Shown: positions 40,854-48,564 of the stretch, one piece after another
Position numbering within the stretch: the stretch's first letter is position 1
Layout: each line of letters starts with the position of its first letter
NCBI GenBank assembly: GCA_017626295.1
Contig: JAGAJB010000008.1
Span: 1-48,564 of the forward strand
DNA: 48,564 nucleotides
Direction: 5' to 3'
Origin: Clostridia bacterium
GTDB lineage: Bacteria; Bacillota; Clostridia; Oscillospirales; Acutalibacteraceae
Notes under the pieces: generated by a model
What the model saw: the letters and a program-made list of their open reading frames with translations, nothing else
The model's database searches: none
Told to the model about the DNA's origin: nothing
Translations under genes and position numbers: made by a program

Positions 40854-43442
40854 TTATTCAGTTTTTGTCAATAGTTCAATAAGCTCCCCTACCTTTTGCG
40901 GTCTGGGTTTGTTTATTTTTTGAAGAAAATCATCTATTATTTCATCAACCTTTTTTACTTCCCTTTCAAATTCTCGTGCGGATACTCTAAGCACACCGAA
41001 TCTTACTGCGGAAAGTTGTATAAGGTTATCCGAAGTAACTACACGGACATTTTCATTTTTGCCGATTTCCGATATAAGTTTTTCGATATAGTTATCGCCC
41101 AATTCGCGTTCTTTGGTATAAACAACGCGGATATTATTATAATTAAAACGTTTACCTTTATTCCCCGCCACTTTATAGGCATCGAAAACAAGTACTGTTT
41201 CGCACTTTGTAAAAGCGCTGTAATTACAAAGTATATCCATAAGTTTTTGTCGGGCATTTTCAAGGTTATCGTCGGCGAGTTTCTTTAATTCATCCCAGGC
41301 AAATATAACGTTATAACCGTCAACGATTACATACTTTTTTCTTTGCACAGGGTTATATTCTGCCTGAACAGGCTTTTTGGGTGTTATGTTATGGCTGTAT
41401 CTGTAATAGGGGTGTTTGTCTTTTCCGAATTCCCGTTCCATAATGGCTTCAAGTTCTTTATCGTCAATATGGAAATTACGTTTATTTAATGTAACCTCGT
41501 AAGGTGTTTTCTCCTGCGGTAAGCAAGACTCAATATGCATATATTCGGGAACTTTATCCCACTTAACATTAAAGCCTGCACCGTGTGCGCAAAAGACGGA
41601 ATCTGGGGTATTTTCTAAATCGCTTTCGGGGGAATACTTGGAATTTTCAATAACTTCCTCTGTATTATGGCAAACATCATATCCGCAAACATCAAGGAAG
41701 AGCCTTCCTCTGCCCCCTGTATAGGCTGCCACTTCACTCATATAACCGTTAAGACAAGTAACAGGCGCTTTACCCGTAAGGATAGTAACACCACCGGACT
41801 CCTCGGGAGAATCAAAAGTACCGTTTTTCATACGAATATCGTTTATGGCTCTGCCGATTTGCTCGGTAGGAACTTCTAATCTGAAATTATAATACGGCTC
41901 CAAAAGAACGGATTTTGCCTGCATAAGACCATGCCTTACGGCTCTGTAAGTGGATTGTCTGAAATCTCCGCCCTCGGTATGTTTCAAGTGGGCTCTGCCG
42001 GCTGCAAGGGTAATTTTAATATCAGTTATTGGTGAACCTGTAAGTACGCCCAAATGCTCTTTTTCGGCTAAATGCATAAGTATAAGATTCTGCCAATTCC
42101 TGTCAAGATAATCTTCACTGCATTCGGACTGTAATACTATGCCGCTTCCGCGGGGTAACGGCTCAAGAATAAGGTGAACTTCCGCATAATGTCTTAAGGG
42201 TTCATAATGACCCACACCCTCAACGGTGTTTTCGATTGTTTCTTTATACAAAACTCTGCCCGAATCTATTTCTACATCAATATCAAACCGTTCGGAAATG
42301 ATGCCTTTCAATATTTCGGTCTGAATATCACCCATAAGAGATACGTGAATTTCCTGAAGATATGTATTCCAGGAAACGTGAAGTTGCGGGTCCTCGGCTT
42401 CAAGTTGGCGTAATTTCGGTAAAAAGGTTTGTGCATCGCAATTTTCGGGCAAAACAACACGGTAATTCATAACAGGCTCAAGGTATGATTCTCCGAATGA
42501 GCGTTCGTTACCTAAACCGTCACCGCAATTTAAAGACGTAAGCCCCGTAACAGCGCAAATTCCGCCCGCTTGCATTTCATCAACCGTATTGAATTTTTGA
42601 CCCGAATAAACCCTTATACCGTTGATTTTTTCGGTTTTTCCGTTATATGAAACAGTTTCTTTGACCTTTAAACTGCCACCTGTTATTTTGAGATGTGTAA
42701 GCCTTTCTCCTTTTGCGTCGTGGGAGATTTTGAAAACTTTAGCGGAAAACTCATTACTGTAAGTTTTCACTTTAATGAACTGCGAAAGACCTTCTAAAAA
42801 CTCGTCAACACCCTGGGCTTTAAGACCTGAGCCGAAAAAACAGGGCGCTACAAGTCTTTTGGCAATAAGTTCCTTTATATCATCATTTGATATTTCCCCT
42901 GTTTCAAGGTACTGTTCAAGTAACGATTCATCACACACTGCGATGCTTTCGTTACGCTCGTCAATATTACCGGATGAAAAATCTATAATACATTCACCGC
43001 ATAAACCTTTCAAGTCGGCAAGTATATATTCTTTCGGAAGTCGGGCAAAATCCATCTTTGTTACGAAAACAAAAGTCGGGATATTATACGCTTTTAAAAG
43101 TTTCCAGAGAGTTCGCGTGTGTGCCTGTACACCGTCCGTACCGCTGATTACCAAAATAGCATAATCGAGAACTTTTAACATTCTTTCAGTTTCGGCTGAA
43201 AAATCAACGTGACCCGGTGTATCAAGCAAAGTGACTTCTAAATCACCGATATTAAACACAGACTGACCCGCAAATATAGTAATACCGCGTTCTTTTTCAA
43301 GGGTATGAGTGTCTAAGGTCGTGTCCCCGTTATCAACACGACCTATTTTTCTTATTGTGCCGGCTTTATAAAGCATTGCTTCAGCCAAAGTTGTTTTACC
43401 TGCATCAACGTGGGCAAGTATTCCTACTACAATTTTTCTCAT
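40854..43442 (-). CDS. TetM-like translational GTPase fused to a NYN (YacP/Rae1-like) nuclease domain
   Basis: This is an 862-residue protein. Residues 1 to ~690 form an EF-G-like ribosome-protection GTPase: G1 AHVDAGKTT (10-18), G2 ERGIT, G3 DTPGHVDF (74-81), G4 TKMD, and EF-G-type C-terminal domains ending PDSVFCAHGAGF. Residues ~702-840 form a NYN/PIN-like domain with VIVDGYNVIFAW, ETVLVFDAY, ERELGDNYIE and VVTSDNLIQL, the order of acidic motifs in YacP/Rae1, a ribosome-associated A-site mRNA endonuclease in Bacillus. GGAT precedes the ATG. It follows clpE after a terminator. Tetracycline resistance cannot be assumed; a ribosome-rescue or mRNA-cleavage role is an inference. Confidence 0.85.
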   Translation of the reverse strand: MRKIVVGILAHVDAGKTTLAEAMLYKAGTIRKIGRVDNGDTTLDTHTLEKERGITIFAGQSVFNIGDLEVTLLDTPGHVDFSAETERMLKVLDYAILVISGTDGVQAHTRTLWKLLKAYNIPTFVFVTKMDFARLPKEYILADLKGLCGECIIDFSSGNIDERNESIAVCDESLLEQYLETGEISNDDIKELIAKRLVAPCFFGSGLKAQGVDEFLEGLSQFIKVKTYSNEFSAKVFKISHDAKGERLTHLKITGGSLKVKETVSYNGKTEKINGIRVYSGQKFNTVDEMQAGGICAVTGLTSLNCGDGLGNERSFGESYLEPVMNYRVVLPENCDAQTFLPKLRQLEAEDPQLHVSWNTYLQEIHVSLMGDIQTEILKGIISERFDIDVEIDSGRVLYKETIENTVEGVGHYEPLRHYAEVHLILEPLPRGSGIVLQSECSEDYLDRNWQNLILMHLAEKEHLGVLTGSPITDIKITLAAGRAHLKHTEGGDFRQSTYRAVRHGLMQAKSVLLEPYYNFRLEVPTEQIGRAINDIRMKNGTFDSPEESGGVTILTGKAPVTCLNGYMSEVAAYTGGRGRLFLDVCGYDVCHNTEEVIENSKYSPESDLENTPDSVFCAHGAGFNVKWDKVPEYMHIESCLPQEKTPYEVTLNKRNFHIDDKELEAIMEREFGKDKHPYYRYSHNITPKKPVQAEYNPVQRKKYVIVDGYNVIFAWDELKKLADDNLENARQKLMDILCNYSAFTKCETVLVFDAYKVAGNKGKRFNYNNIRVVYTKERELGDNYIEKLISEIGKNENVRVVTSDNLIQLSAVRFGVLRVSAREFEREVKKVDEIIDDFLQKINKPRPQKVGELIELLTKTE

Positions 43443-43453
43443 ACTATCCTTTT

Positions 43454-43486
43454 AAAAACCGACAGAACAGTTTTTGCTCTGTCGGT
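43454..43486 (-). terminator. Terminator after clpE
   Basis: On the minus strand ACCGACAG and CTGTCGGT form an 8-bp stem around a large loop, followed by TTTTTAAAA. It separates clpE from the GTPase-NYN gene. Confidence 0.75.
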
Positions 43487-43493
43487 AATTTTG

Positions 43494-45806
43494 TTATTTA
43501 AAACTTACTGCTATTTCACCGTCAACGGCTGAAACAGTAATTTCATTTATAAGTGTACCTGCATTGTCAATAAGGATGTTTGCAACCTTATCTTCAATAT
43601 TTTTTCTTATGGTACGTCTTATATCACGGGCGCCTCTGCCACCGTCCTCGGACTTTTCGGCAACAATTTCACAAACACCGTCACCTAAAACAAGTTCAAT
43701 ACCCTTATCTTTAAGAGGCTGACGGAATTCTTCAATAAGAATTGCAGAAATTTTAATAAGTTCTTCCTTGCCTAAAGTATTGAAAACAACAATTTCATCA
43801 ACTCTGCCTAAAAACTCGGGTCTTAAGAACTCTTTAAGAGCCTTCATTGCTTTATCCTTTGAGGCTTGGTTTTTATCGCGGTTAAATCCCAATGCATTTT
43901 CGGTAACGTGACTGCCTGCATTAGAAGTCATAATAATTACCGTGTTTTCAAAACTAACCGTTCTGCCCTGTGCATCGTTTGTTTTGCCTTCGTCAAGAAT
44001 CTGAAGAAGTATATTAAGAACGTCGGGATGCGCTTTTTCAATTTCATCAAAAAGGACCACCGAATAAGGTTTTCTTCTTACTTTTTCGGTAAGTTGTCCT
44101 GCCTCATCATAACCCACGTAACCGGGAGGCGAACCGATAAGCCTTGAAACGCTGTGTTTCTCCATAAACTCGGACATATCGAGTCTTATAAGAGTTTCGG
44201 GAGTTTCAAAAAGTTCATTTGCAAGTTGTTTTACAAGTTCTGTTTTACCTACACCCGTAGGACCTACAAATATAAATGAAGCGGGTTTTCTTACTGCTGA
44301 AATCTGAACTCTGCTACGTCTTATAGCAGCGGCGAGAACCTCAACAGCCTCATCCTGACCGATTATGCGCGCTTTAAGTTTGCTTTCAAGATTTGAAAGT
44401 TTACGCATATCGTTTTCGATAATTTTAGAAGTGGGAATACCCGTCCAAAGATTGATAACCTTTGCAACGTCTTCTTCCGTAACATCATTATCATCGGCTT
44501 TGATTTTTACGTTTGCCGCTTCTTTTTCAATTGCCATTTTCTCTGCCTTAAGCATAGAAATCGCTTCATAATCGGGGCCGTTATCATCTGTAACGTTAAG
44601 AAGTTCCTCTTCCCTTTCGTTTAGATCTGCAATCTTTGCGGTAAGTTTCTGATAATCGCTGATAGCCACGTTTCTGAGGTTTGCGCAAGTACAGGCTTCA
44701 TCAAGAAGGTCAATGGCTTTATCGGGTAAAAATCTGTCGTTAATATAACGCTCGGAAAGTAAAACTGCCCTGTAAACAAGCGAATCGGAAATTTTTACTT
44801 TATGGAAATCTTCGTAATACTCTTTGATACCTAAAAGCATTTTGTAACAATCTGCAACAGACGGTTCCTCAACCTTTACAGGCTGAAAACGTCTTTCTAA
44901 CGCAGCGTCTTTTTCAATGTGTTTACGGTATTCGTTAAAAGTGGTTGCACCGATAACCTGTATCTGACCGCGTGAAAGCGCAGGTTTAAGGATATTGGCG
45001 GCGTTCATTGAGCCTTCCGCATCACCTGTGCCAACAAGGTTATGCACCTCATCAATAAAGAGGATAATATTGCCCTCTTCTTTAACTTCATCAACAAGTC
45101 CTTTAATTCTGCTTTCAAACTGACCGCGGAACTGTGTGCCTGCAACAAGTGAAGTAAGATCTAAAAGGTGTATTTCTTTATCGGCAATTCTTGCAGGAAC
45201 ATCACCTGAGGCAATTTTCAAAGCAAGACCTTCTGCTATTGCGGTTTTACCTACACCGGGTTCACCGATAAGGCAGGGGTTATTTTTAGTTCTTCTGCAA
45301 AGAATCTGTGTAACACGGTAAATCTCTGTTTCTCTGCCTATAATTCTGTCGATTTTACCCTCGCGGGCTTTTGCAGTTAAATCGGTACAGTAAGAGCCAA
45401 GGAATTTACGTTTTGTCCTGTGTTTATTTTTCTTCTTTTTTGAACCTTTTTTATCTTCTTTTTCGGGTTCTTCTTCGGTTTCAATTTCCTCTGTCGGTGC
45501 ATTATCACCTTGAGCAACAGGGGTGTTTCCACCGAATAAATTCTGCATAAATGGCATTGTACCTGCGCCGCCCAATTGGAAATCATCCATATTATCCATA
45601 ATATCGCCGAACTGTTCGCTTACAGCCTCAAGATCATCCTCGGTGATACCCATATTCTGCATCATTTGTTTTATAGGACCGATATTAAGTTCGGTTGCAC
45701 ATTTAATACAAAAACCTTCCTGTGTTGTTTTCTCGCCCTCAACGCGAGATACAAATATTACCGCAGGTCTTTTTTTGCATTTACTACATATCATTTTGTT
45801 GTTCAT
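43494..45806 (-). CDS. clpE: ClpE-like ATP-dependent protease unfoldase
   Basis: This 770-residue protein has an N-terminal four-Cys zinc finger (Cys7, Cys10, Cys33, Cys36), which marks ClpE rather than ClpC. An acidic then Lys-rich linker follows (residues ~100-135), then two AAA+ modules. The Walker A motifs are GEPGVGKT near 180 and GPTGVGKT near 514, and the ClpP-binding loop LGF (NALGFNRD) is near 638. It unfolds proteins for ClpP. It lies 20 bases after pgsA without its own promoter, so it is probably in the pgsA operon. No CtsR box was seen in the short gap. Confidence 0.88.
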   Translation of the reverse strand: MNNKMICSKCKKRPAVIFVSRVEGEKTTQEGFCIKCATELNIGPIKQMMQNMGITEDDLEAVSEQFGDIMDNMDDFQLGGAGTMPFMQNLFGGNTPVAQGDNAPTEEIETEEEPEKEDKKGSKKKKNKHRTKRKFLGSYCTDLTAKAREGKIDRIIGRETEIYRVTQILCRRTKNNPCLIGEPGVGKTAIAEGLALKIASGDVPARIADKEIHLLDLTSLVAGTQFRGQFESRIKGLVDEVKEEGNIILFIDEVHNLVGTGDAEGSMNAANILKPALSRGQIQVIGATTFNEYRKHIEKDAALERRFQPVKVEEPSVADCYKMLLGIKEYYEDFHKVKISDSLVYRAVLLSERYINDRFLPDKAIDLLDEACTCANLRNVAISDYQKLTAKIADLNEREEELLNVTDDNGPDYEAISMLKAEKMAIEKEAANVKIKADDNDVTEEDVAKVINLWTGIPTSKIIENDMRKLSNLESKLKARIIGQDEAVEVLAAAIRRSRVQISAVRKPASFIFVGPTGVGKTELVKQLANELFETPETLIRLDMSEFMEKHSVSRLIGSPPGYVGYDEAGQLTEKVRRKPYSVVLFDEIEKAHPDVLNILLQILDEGKTNDAQGRTVSFENTVIIMTSNAGSHVTENALGFNRDKNQASKDKAMKALKEFLRPEFLGRVDEIVVFNTLGKEELIKISAILIEEFRQPLKDKGIELVLGDGVCEIVAEKSEDGGRGARDIRRTIRKNIEDKVANILIDNAGTLINEITVSAVDGEIAVSFK

Positions 45807-45826
45807 TTATTTCTCCAAGTGACTAA

Positions 45827-46441
45827 TTATTTCTTTGAAAACTTTTCTTTAAACTGACGGAATGTATCGGGTAAATAACTTACAAAGGCTACAAGAGTTA
45901 GTATTGCCGAAACAACTACAAGTATCATCATAAGAGTCTTGGGAAGTTCAAACATTGCTTCTCTCAACATACCAACTTCAGGTCCGAATGCAACAATGAG
46001 AATCATAATTGCATAGAAAGCGAAAGTTGCAACTTTTCCGTATATTTCTGCCGCACCGGGACGAAGATTTAAAAGAAGCATAATTCCACCGAAAACAACC
46101 ATTACAAGTTCTTTTACAATAAATACAAGGAATACCCAACTGAAAGCCTTGAGCATTTCATCGGAAGCCTGATTAAATGACACAAATAACAATACTGCAA
46201 GAGTAATCTGTGTTAATTTATCGGCAACAGGGTCAAGAACCTTACCCAAATCGCTGACCTGATTAAATTTACGGGCAATTTTGCCGTCAAGGAAATCGGA
46301 AATACCCGAAAGTGCAAGCATAACAATTGCTAAAACCGCCTCGCCTTTTATGAAAAAATAAGCAAAAATCGGAATAACAATAATTCTTAATAAACTCAAG
46401 AGATTAGGAATAGTCCAACAACCTTTAAATAAACCTTTCAT
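45827..46441 (-). CDS. pgsA: CDP-diacylglycerol-glycerol-3-phosphate phosphatidyltransferase
   Basis: This is a 204-residue protein from ATG 46441, with GAAAGG 8 bases before. The CDP-alcohol phosphotransferase motif is complete: DGKIARKFNQVSDLG then KVLDPVADK. Around five membrane segments follow (LAVLLFVSF..., LVMVVFGGIMLLLNL, ILIVAFG, MILVVVSAILTLVAF). It makes phosphatidylglycerol phosphate at the membrane. It lies between cvpA and clpE in one operon. Confidence 0.92.
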   Translation of the reverse strand: MKGLFKGCWTIPNLLSLLRIIVIPIFAYFFIKGEAVLAIVMLALSGISDFLDGKIARKFNQVSDLGKVLDPVADKLTQITLAVLLFVSFNQASDEMLKAFSWVFLVFIVKELVMVVFGGIMLLLNLRPGAAEIYGKVATFAFYAIMILIVAFGPEVGMLREAMFELPKTLMMILVVVSAILTLVAFVSYLPDTFRQFKEKFSKK

Positions 46442-46454
46442 AACTTTCAACCTT

Positions 46455-46961
46455 TCACTTTTGAATAAAATCTATCACAGGATTATTTTCCGCTATAAAC
46501 TGATAAATATATGAATTTGAAATAATGGGTTTCAAATTTTCTGCATTATCAGAAATAACTATTAAATATGACACTGTGCATATAACATAAATTATAATTA
46601 CCGCCTTAATAAGACCCAACACACCGCCGAGAAGTGAATTTGCCGTACCAACGAGAGGAATTTTATCAAGCAGTGATGACAGCAACTTGGAAGCAAGTTT
46701 TAAAACAATTGAGAAAATAATAAAGAGGATAACAAAAACAATTACTCTTGCTATTACTGTTGCGATACTGTTAGCGATACCTGTTAAAAATGTATCGCAG
46801 AAAAAGGAAGATACAGGCGCGCAGAATTTATAAGAAGCGATACCCGCGATTAAAACCGATGCGGTTTCCAAAAGGGATGATGCAAAGCCCTTTTTAGCAG
46901 CAAATACAACTGCTAAAACTGCAATTGCAATAAGAATTAAATCGAATACTTGAATTTCCAT
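46455..46961 (-). CDS. cvpA: CvpA-family membrane protein
   Basis: This 168-residue protein has four hydrophobic segments (residues ~5-21, ~32-48, ~65-88, ~108-138) and the CvpA loop region KLASKLLSSLLDKIPLVGTA followed by LLGGVLGLIKAV. The family is linked to colicin V production and to cell-envelope function; the precise role here is not known. GAGGAAC precedes the ATG. Confidence 0.82.
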   Translation of the reverse strand: MEIQVFDLILIAIAVLAVVFAAKKGFASSLLETASVLIAGIASYKFCAPVSSFFCDTFLTGIANSIATVIARVIVFVILFIIFSIVLKLASKLLSSLLDKIPLVGTANSLLGGVLGLIKAVIIIYVICTVSYLIVISDNAENLKPIISNSYIYQFIAENNPVIDFIQK

Positions 46962-46975
46962 AAAAAGTTCCTCCG

Positions 46976-48187
46976 TTATGTACTTAGTTCAACAGATGAA
47001 TCACCATAGGAGAAACATCTTGTAATTTTATCAAGGGATACTATAAAGACGAAATCATCAGTTGGCAATAAGGAATGTGCATCCCCTTTAAAGTCGATTT
47101 CCGAAACAATATTACCGCTGAAATTATAGACTACTATGCGTTTTTCGGTAAGAGCGAATATGTATTTATCACTCATACACACGCTCTTTATCTCAAAATC
47201 TGCTGATATTGTTGTTTTAATATCGCCTTTGGGTTTAAATAATAATATTTCAAATACGTTCTCGCTGCCGTATTTTGCAAGGGAAACTATATAATTCCCT
47301 TTTCCAGAAACATCACAGGAATTAAATTCTGTGGAGTAATATTTAAGAGTTTCTTCGTATTTTTCGGCTTTTCTGTTAATGGTATAAACACCTTTATCGG
47401 TAAGAAGAGTTAAAGTATTATAAGAAGTAAACTCTAAATCAAAGGGTGAAGACCCTGTTATTTTTTGAGTATTTAAGGGTTCTTTATAATCAAAACCGAA
47501 ATACTGAACGGTCGTAAAGATTTCACCGTTTTCTGCACCCATAACGGCTGCACCTGCGTATTTGCCGTTATCGGAAAGGGCAATGGAAACTATATGCTCA
47601 TAAGCACAGTTCCACTGGAAAACGGCTTTATTATTTTTGTCAAAAACGGTCAAAGCACTTGTGGCGGTTTTAGCACGCGTACCCAATGCATAATTACCGT
47701 TTTTGCCGTATTCAGCAGAAATAAGCGTATTTTCTGCCGTGCCTTCATAGACTGTTTTTTTATCAGTCAAAAGCATAAAACCTTTGCCGCCACGGTCAAA
47801 AACCACCGCTTTATCACCGTTTACGGAAATACCGGGTTTTGCGTAAACGTGCGGTTGTGAGTAAACCATTTTACCTTTCGGTGAATATACCGCAACATTT
47901 TCGGTTGTAAGTAAAATTATGCTGTCACCGATTATATCCGTACTCAGCGTGGACTCCGTGTTTATGGTTATGGGGAACCTTTCGCTGTCACCTGATACAG
48001 ATGTTTTGGCTCTTGTTATCAGAGCATCTAAGGGGATAACACCCACAGAGGAAAGTATGTAAACGAACACGAACGCTACCAGAAGAGCGCCTGTTATTAT
48101 TGCTTTACTTCGCGTTTTAGGGGAAAAACGGGAAACTCTTTTCTCCCCTTTGTAGCCACTGTTCAGTTCAGTAAATTTAAGTTTCAT
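46976..48187 (-). CDS. DUF5711-like membrane-anchored beta-propeller protein
   Basis: This is a 403-residue protein from ATG 48187, with AGGTGAAG just before. A basic cytoplasmic start, one membrane helix (residues ~30-50, ITGALLVAFVFVYILSSVGV) and an extracytoplasmic repeat domain follow, with strands like SIILLTTENVAVYSPKGKMVY recurring about every 40 residues. This is the DUF5711 pattern (WD40-like propeller). The gene overlaps the truA end by 11 bases. Function unknown. Confidence 0.72.
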   Translation of the reverse strand: MKLKFTELNSGYKGEKRVSRFSPKTRSKAIITGALLVAFVFVYILSSVGVIPLDALITRAKTSVSGDSERFPITINTESTLSTDIIGDSIILLTTENVAVYSPKGKMVYSQPHVYAKPGISVNGDKAVVFDRGGKGFMLLTDKKTVYEGTAENTLISAEYGKNGNYALGTRAKTATSALTVFDKNNKAVFQWNCAYEHIVSIALSDNGKYAGAAVMGAENGEIFTTVQYFGFDYKEPLNTQKITGSSPFDLEFTSYNTLTLLTDKGVYTINRKAEKYEETLKYYSTEFNSCDVSGKGNYIVSLAKYGSENVFEILLFKPKGDIKTTISADFEIKSVCMSDKYIFALTEKRIVVYNFSGNIVSEIDFKGDAHSLLPTDDFVFIVSLDKITRCFSYGDSSVELST

Positions 48188-48564
48188 TTTCTTCACCTGA
48201 AAAATACACTTTATTAAGATACAAACCGTCGGGTATAGCGGTTATACCTGCCGCCGTTCTGTCTTTATTCTCTATAATATTCGGTATGTCATCGGCTTTT
48301 ATCTTTCCGTTATTAACATACAAAAGAGTGCCTGCCATAATACGAACCATATTATATAGAAAACCGTTGCCGCATACTCTGAACATTACATAATCACCGT
48401 CACGCTCAACACTTGCATCATAAATAACTCTGACCTTTGAAAGAACCTCGGCACCTGCAGCACAAAAAGCGGAGAAATCATGTTCACCGATAAAATGCTT
48501 TGAAGCCCTGTTCATTAAGTCAACGTCCATATTATATTTATAATTCATAGTGCGCCTGTAATTA
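48177..48564 (-). CDS. truA: tRNA pseudouridine synthase A, C-terminal part (runs off window)
   Basis: About 128 residues are visible and the frame stays open to the window edge. The pattern FIGEHDFSAFCAAGAE, then VMFRVCGNGFLYNMVRIMAGTLLYV, quoted as FRVCGNGFLYNM and VRIMAGTLLYV, is the second half of TruA. It makes pseudouridine 38-40 in the tRNA anticodon arm. The catalytic Asp lies upstream, outside the window. It is followed by DUF5711, cvpA, pgsA and clpE on the same strand. Confidence 0.9.
   Translation of the reverse strand, partial: NYRRTMNYKYNMDVDLMNRASKHFIGEHDFSAFCAAGAEVLSKVRVIYDASVERDGDYVMFRVCGNGFLYNMVRIMAGTLLYVNNGKIKADDIPNIIENKDRTAAGITAIPDGLYLNKVYFSGEENET

Noticed and set aside
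40854-43442. Acquired tetracycline resistance gene
   Set aside because: The NYN fusion, the place in a housekeeping cluster and the lack of mobile elements argue against a classic tet(M)-type gene, although the GTPase part is related.

Overview
The window looks like a low-GC Gram-positive gut Clostridia chromosome (Oscillospiraceae/Ruminococcaceae-like). The signs are strong AGGAGG-type ribosome binding sites, a ClpE-type unfoldase, a DUF5711/CvpA/PgsA cluster and a TetM-like GTPase fused to a NYN domain. The leftmost ~36 kb is an integrated prophage whose left end lies outside the window. This identification is an inference from gene content.

Prophage, <1 to ~36032. From right to left it holds a tyrosine integrase (34844, + strand) beside a displaced tRNA 3' end (attR-like, 35986-36032). 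Next come two probable lysogenic-conversion genes (33421, 33880) and a CI/LexA-like S24 repressor (32766). A divergent promoter region follows, with four copies of a 15-bp dyad operator, a Cro-like gene and an excisionase-like gene. Then comes a long leftward early operon of small genes, including PcfK-like, PcfJ-like, DUF3850-like and an HExxH protein, which ends in a HUH (rolling-circle type) replication protein. No helicase, primase or polymerase is seen, so replication probably starts by HUH nicking. The 23.0-23.3 kb gap is a candidate origin.

The late genes also run leftwards: terS, terL, portal, a Prp-type cysteine protease, scaffold, N4-gp56-type capsid, head/tail connector proteins, a DUF859 structural protein, a peptidoglycan-binding virion protein, a 2852-residue polyvalent ejected protein, and a partial fibre-like gene at the window edge. 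No tape measure, tail tube or sheath gene is present, so the virion is probably short-tailed (podovirus-like). Lysis genes are not in the window. Late transcription seems to start at two near-identical 38-bp promoter elements (upstream of terS and of the fibre-like gene), each followed by hairpins or a terminator before the first gene, which suggests activation and/or antitermination.

An odd spot lies at 31.4-31.6 kb. The minus strand carries a tRNA-like element with paired acceptor, D-loop, perfect T-arm and CCA, but a ~90-nt middle. The plus strand of the same DNA carries a tiny unit with promoter-like box, AGGAGG, a 14-codon ORF and a terminator.

Chromosome, ~36033-48564. After an AT-rich repeat patch come a metallophosphoesterase, a membrane M28-like peptidase, tRNA-Val(GAC), a frameshifted and an intact family-2 glycosyltransferase, and then a leftward cluster: truA (partial), DUF5711, cvpA, pgsA, clpE and the TetM-like/NYN fusion. 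The most promising items are the tRNA-like/minigene overlap, the late promoter-plus-terminator leaders, the phage Prp protease with two matching substrate N-termini, the HUH-replicating tailed prophage and the GTPase-NYN fusion.
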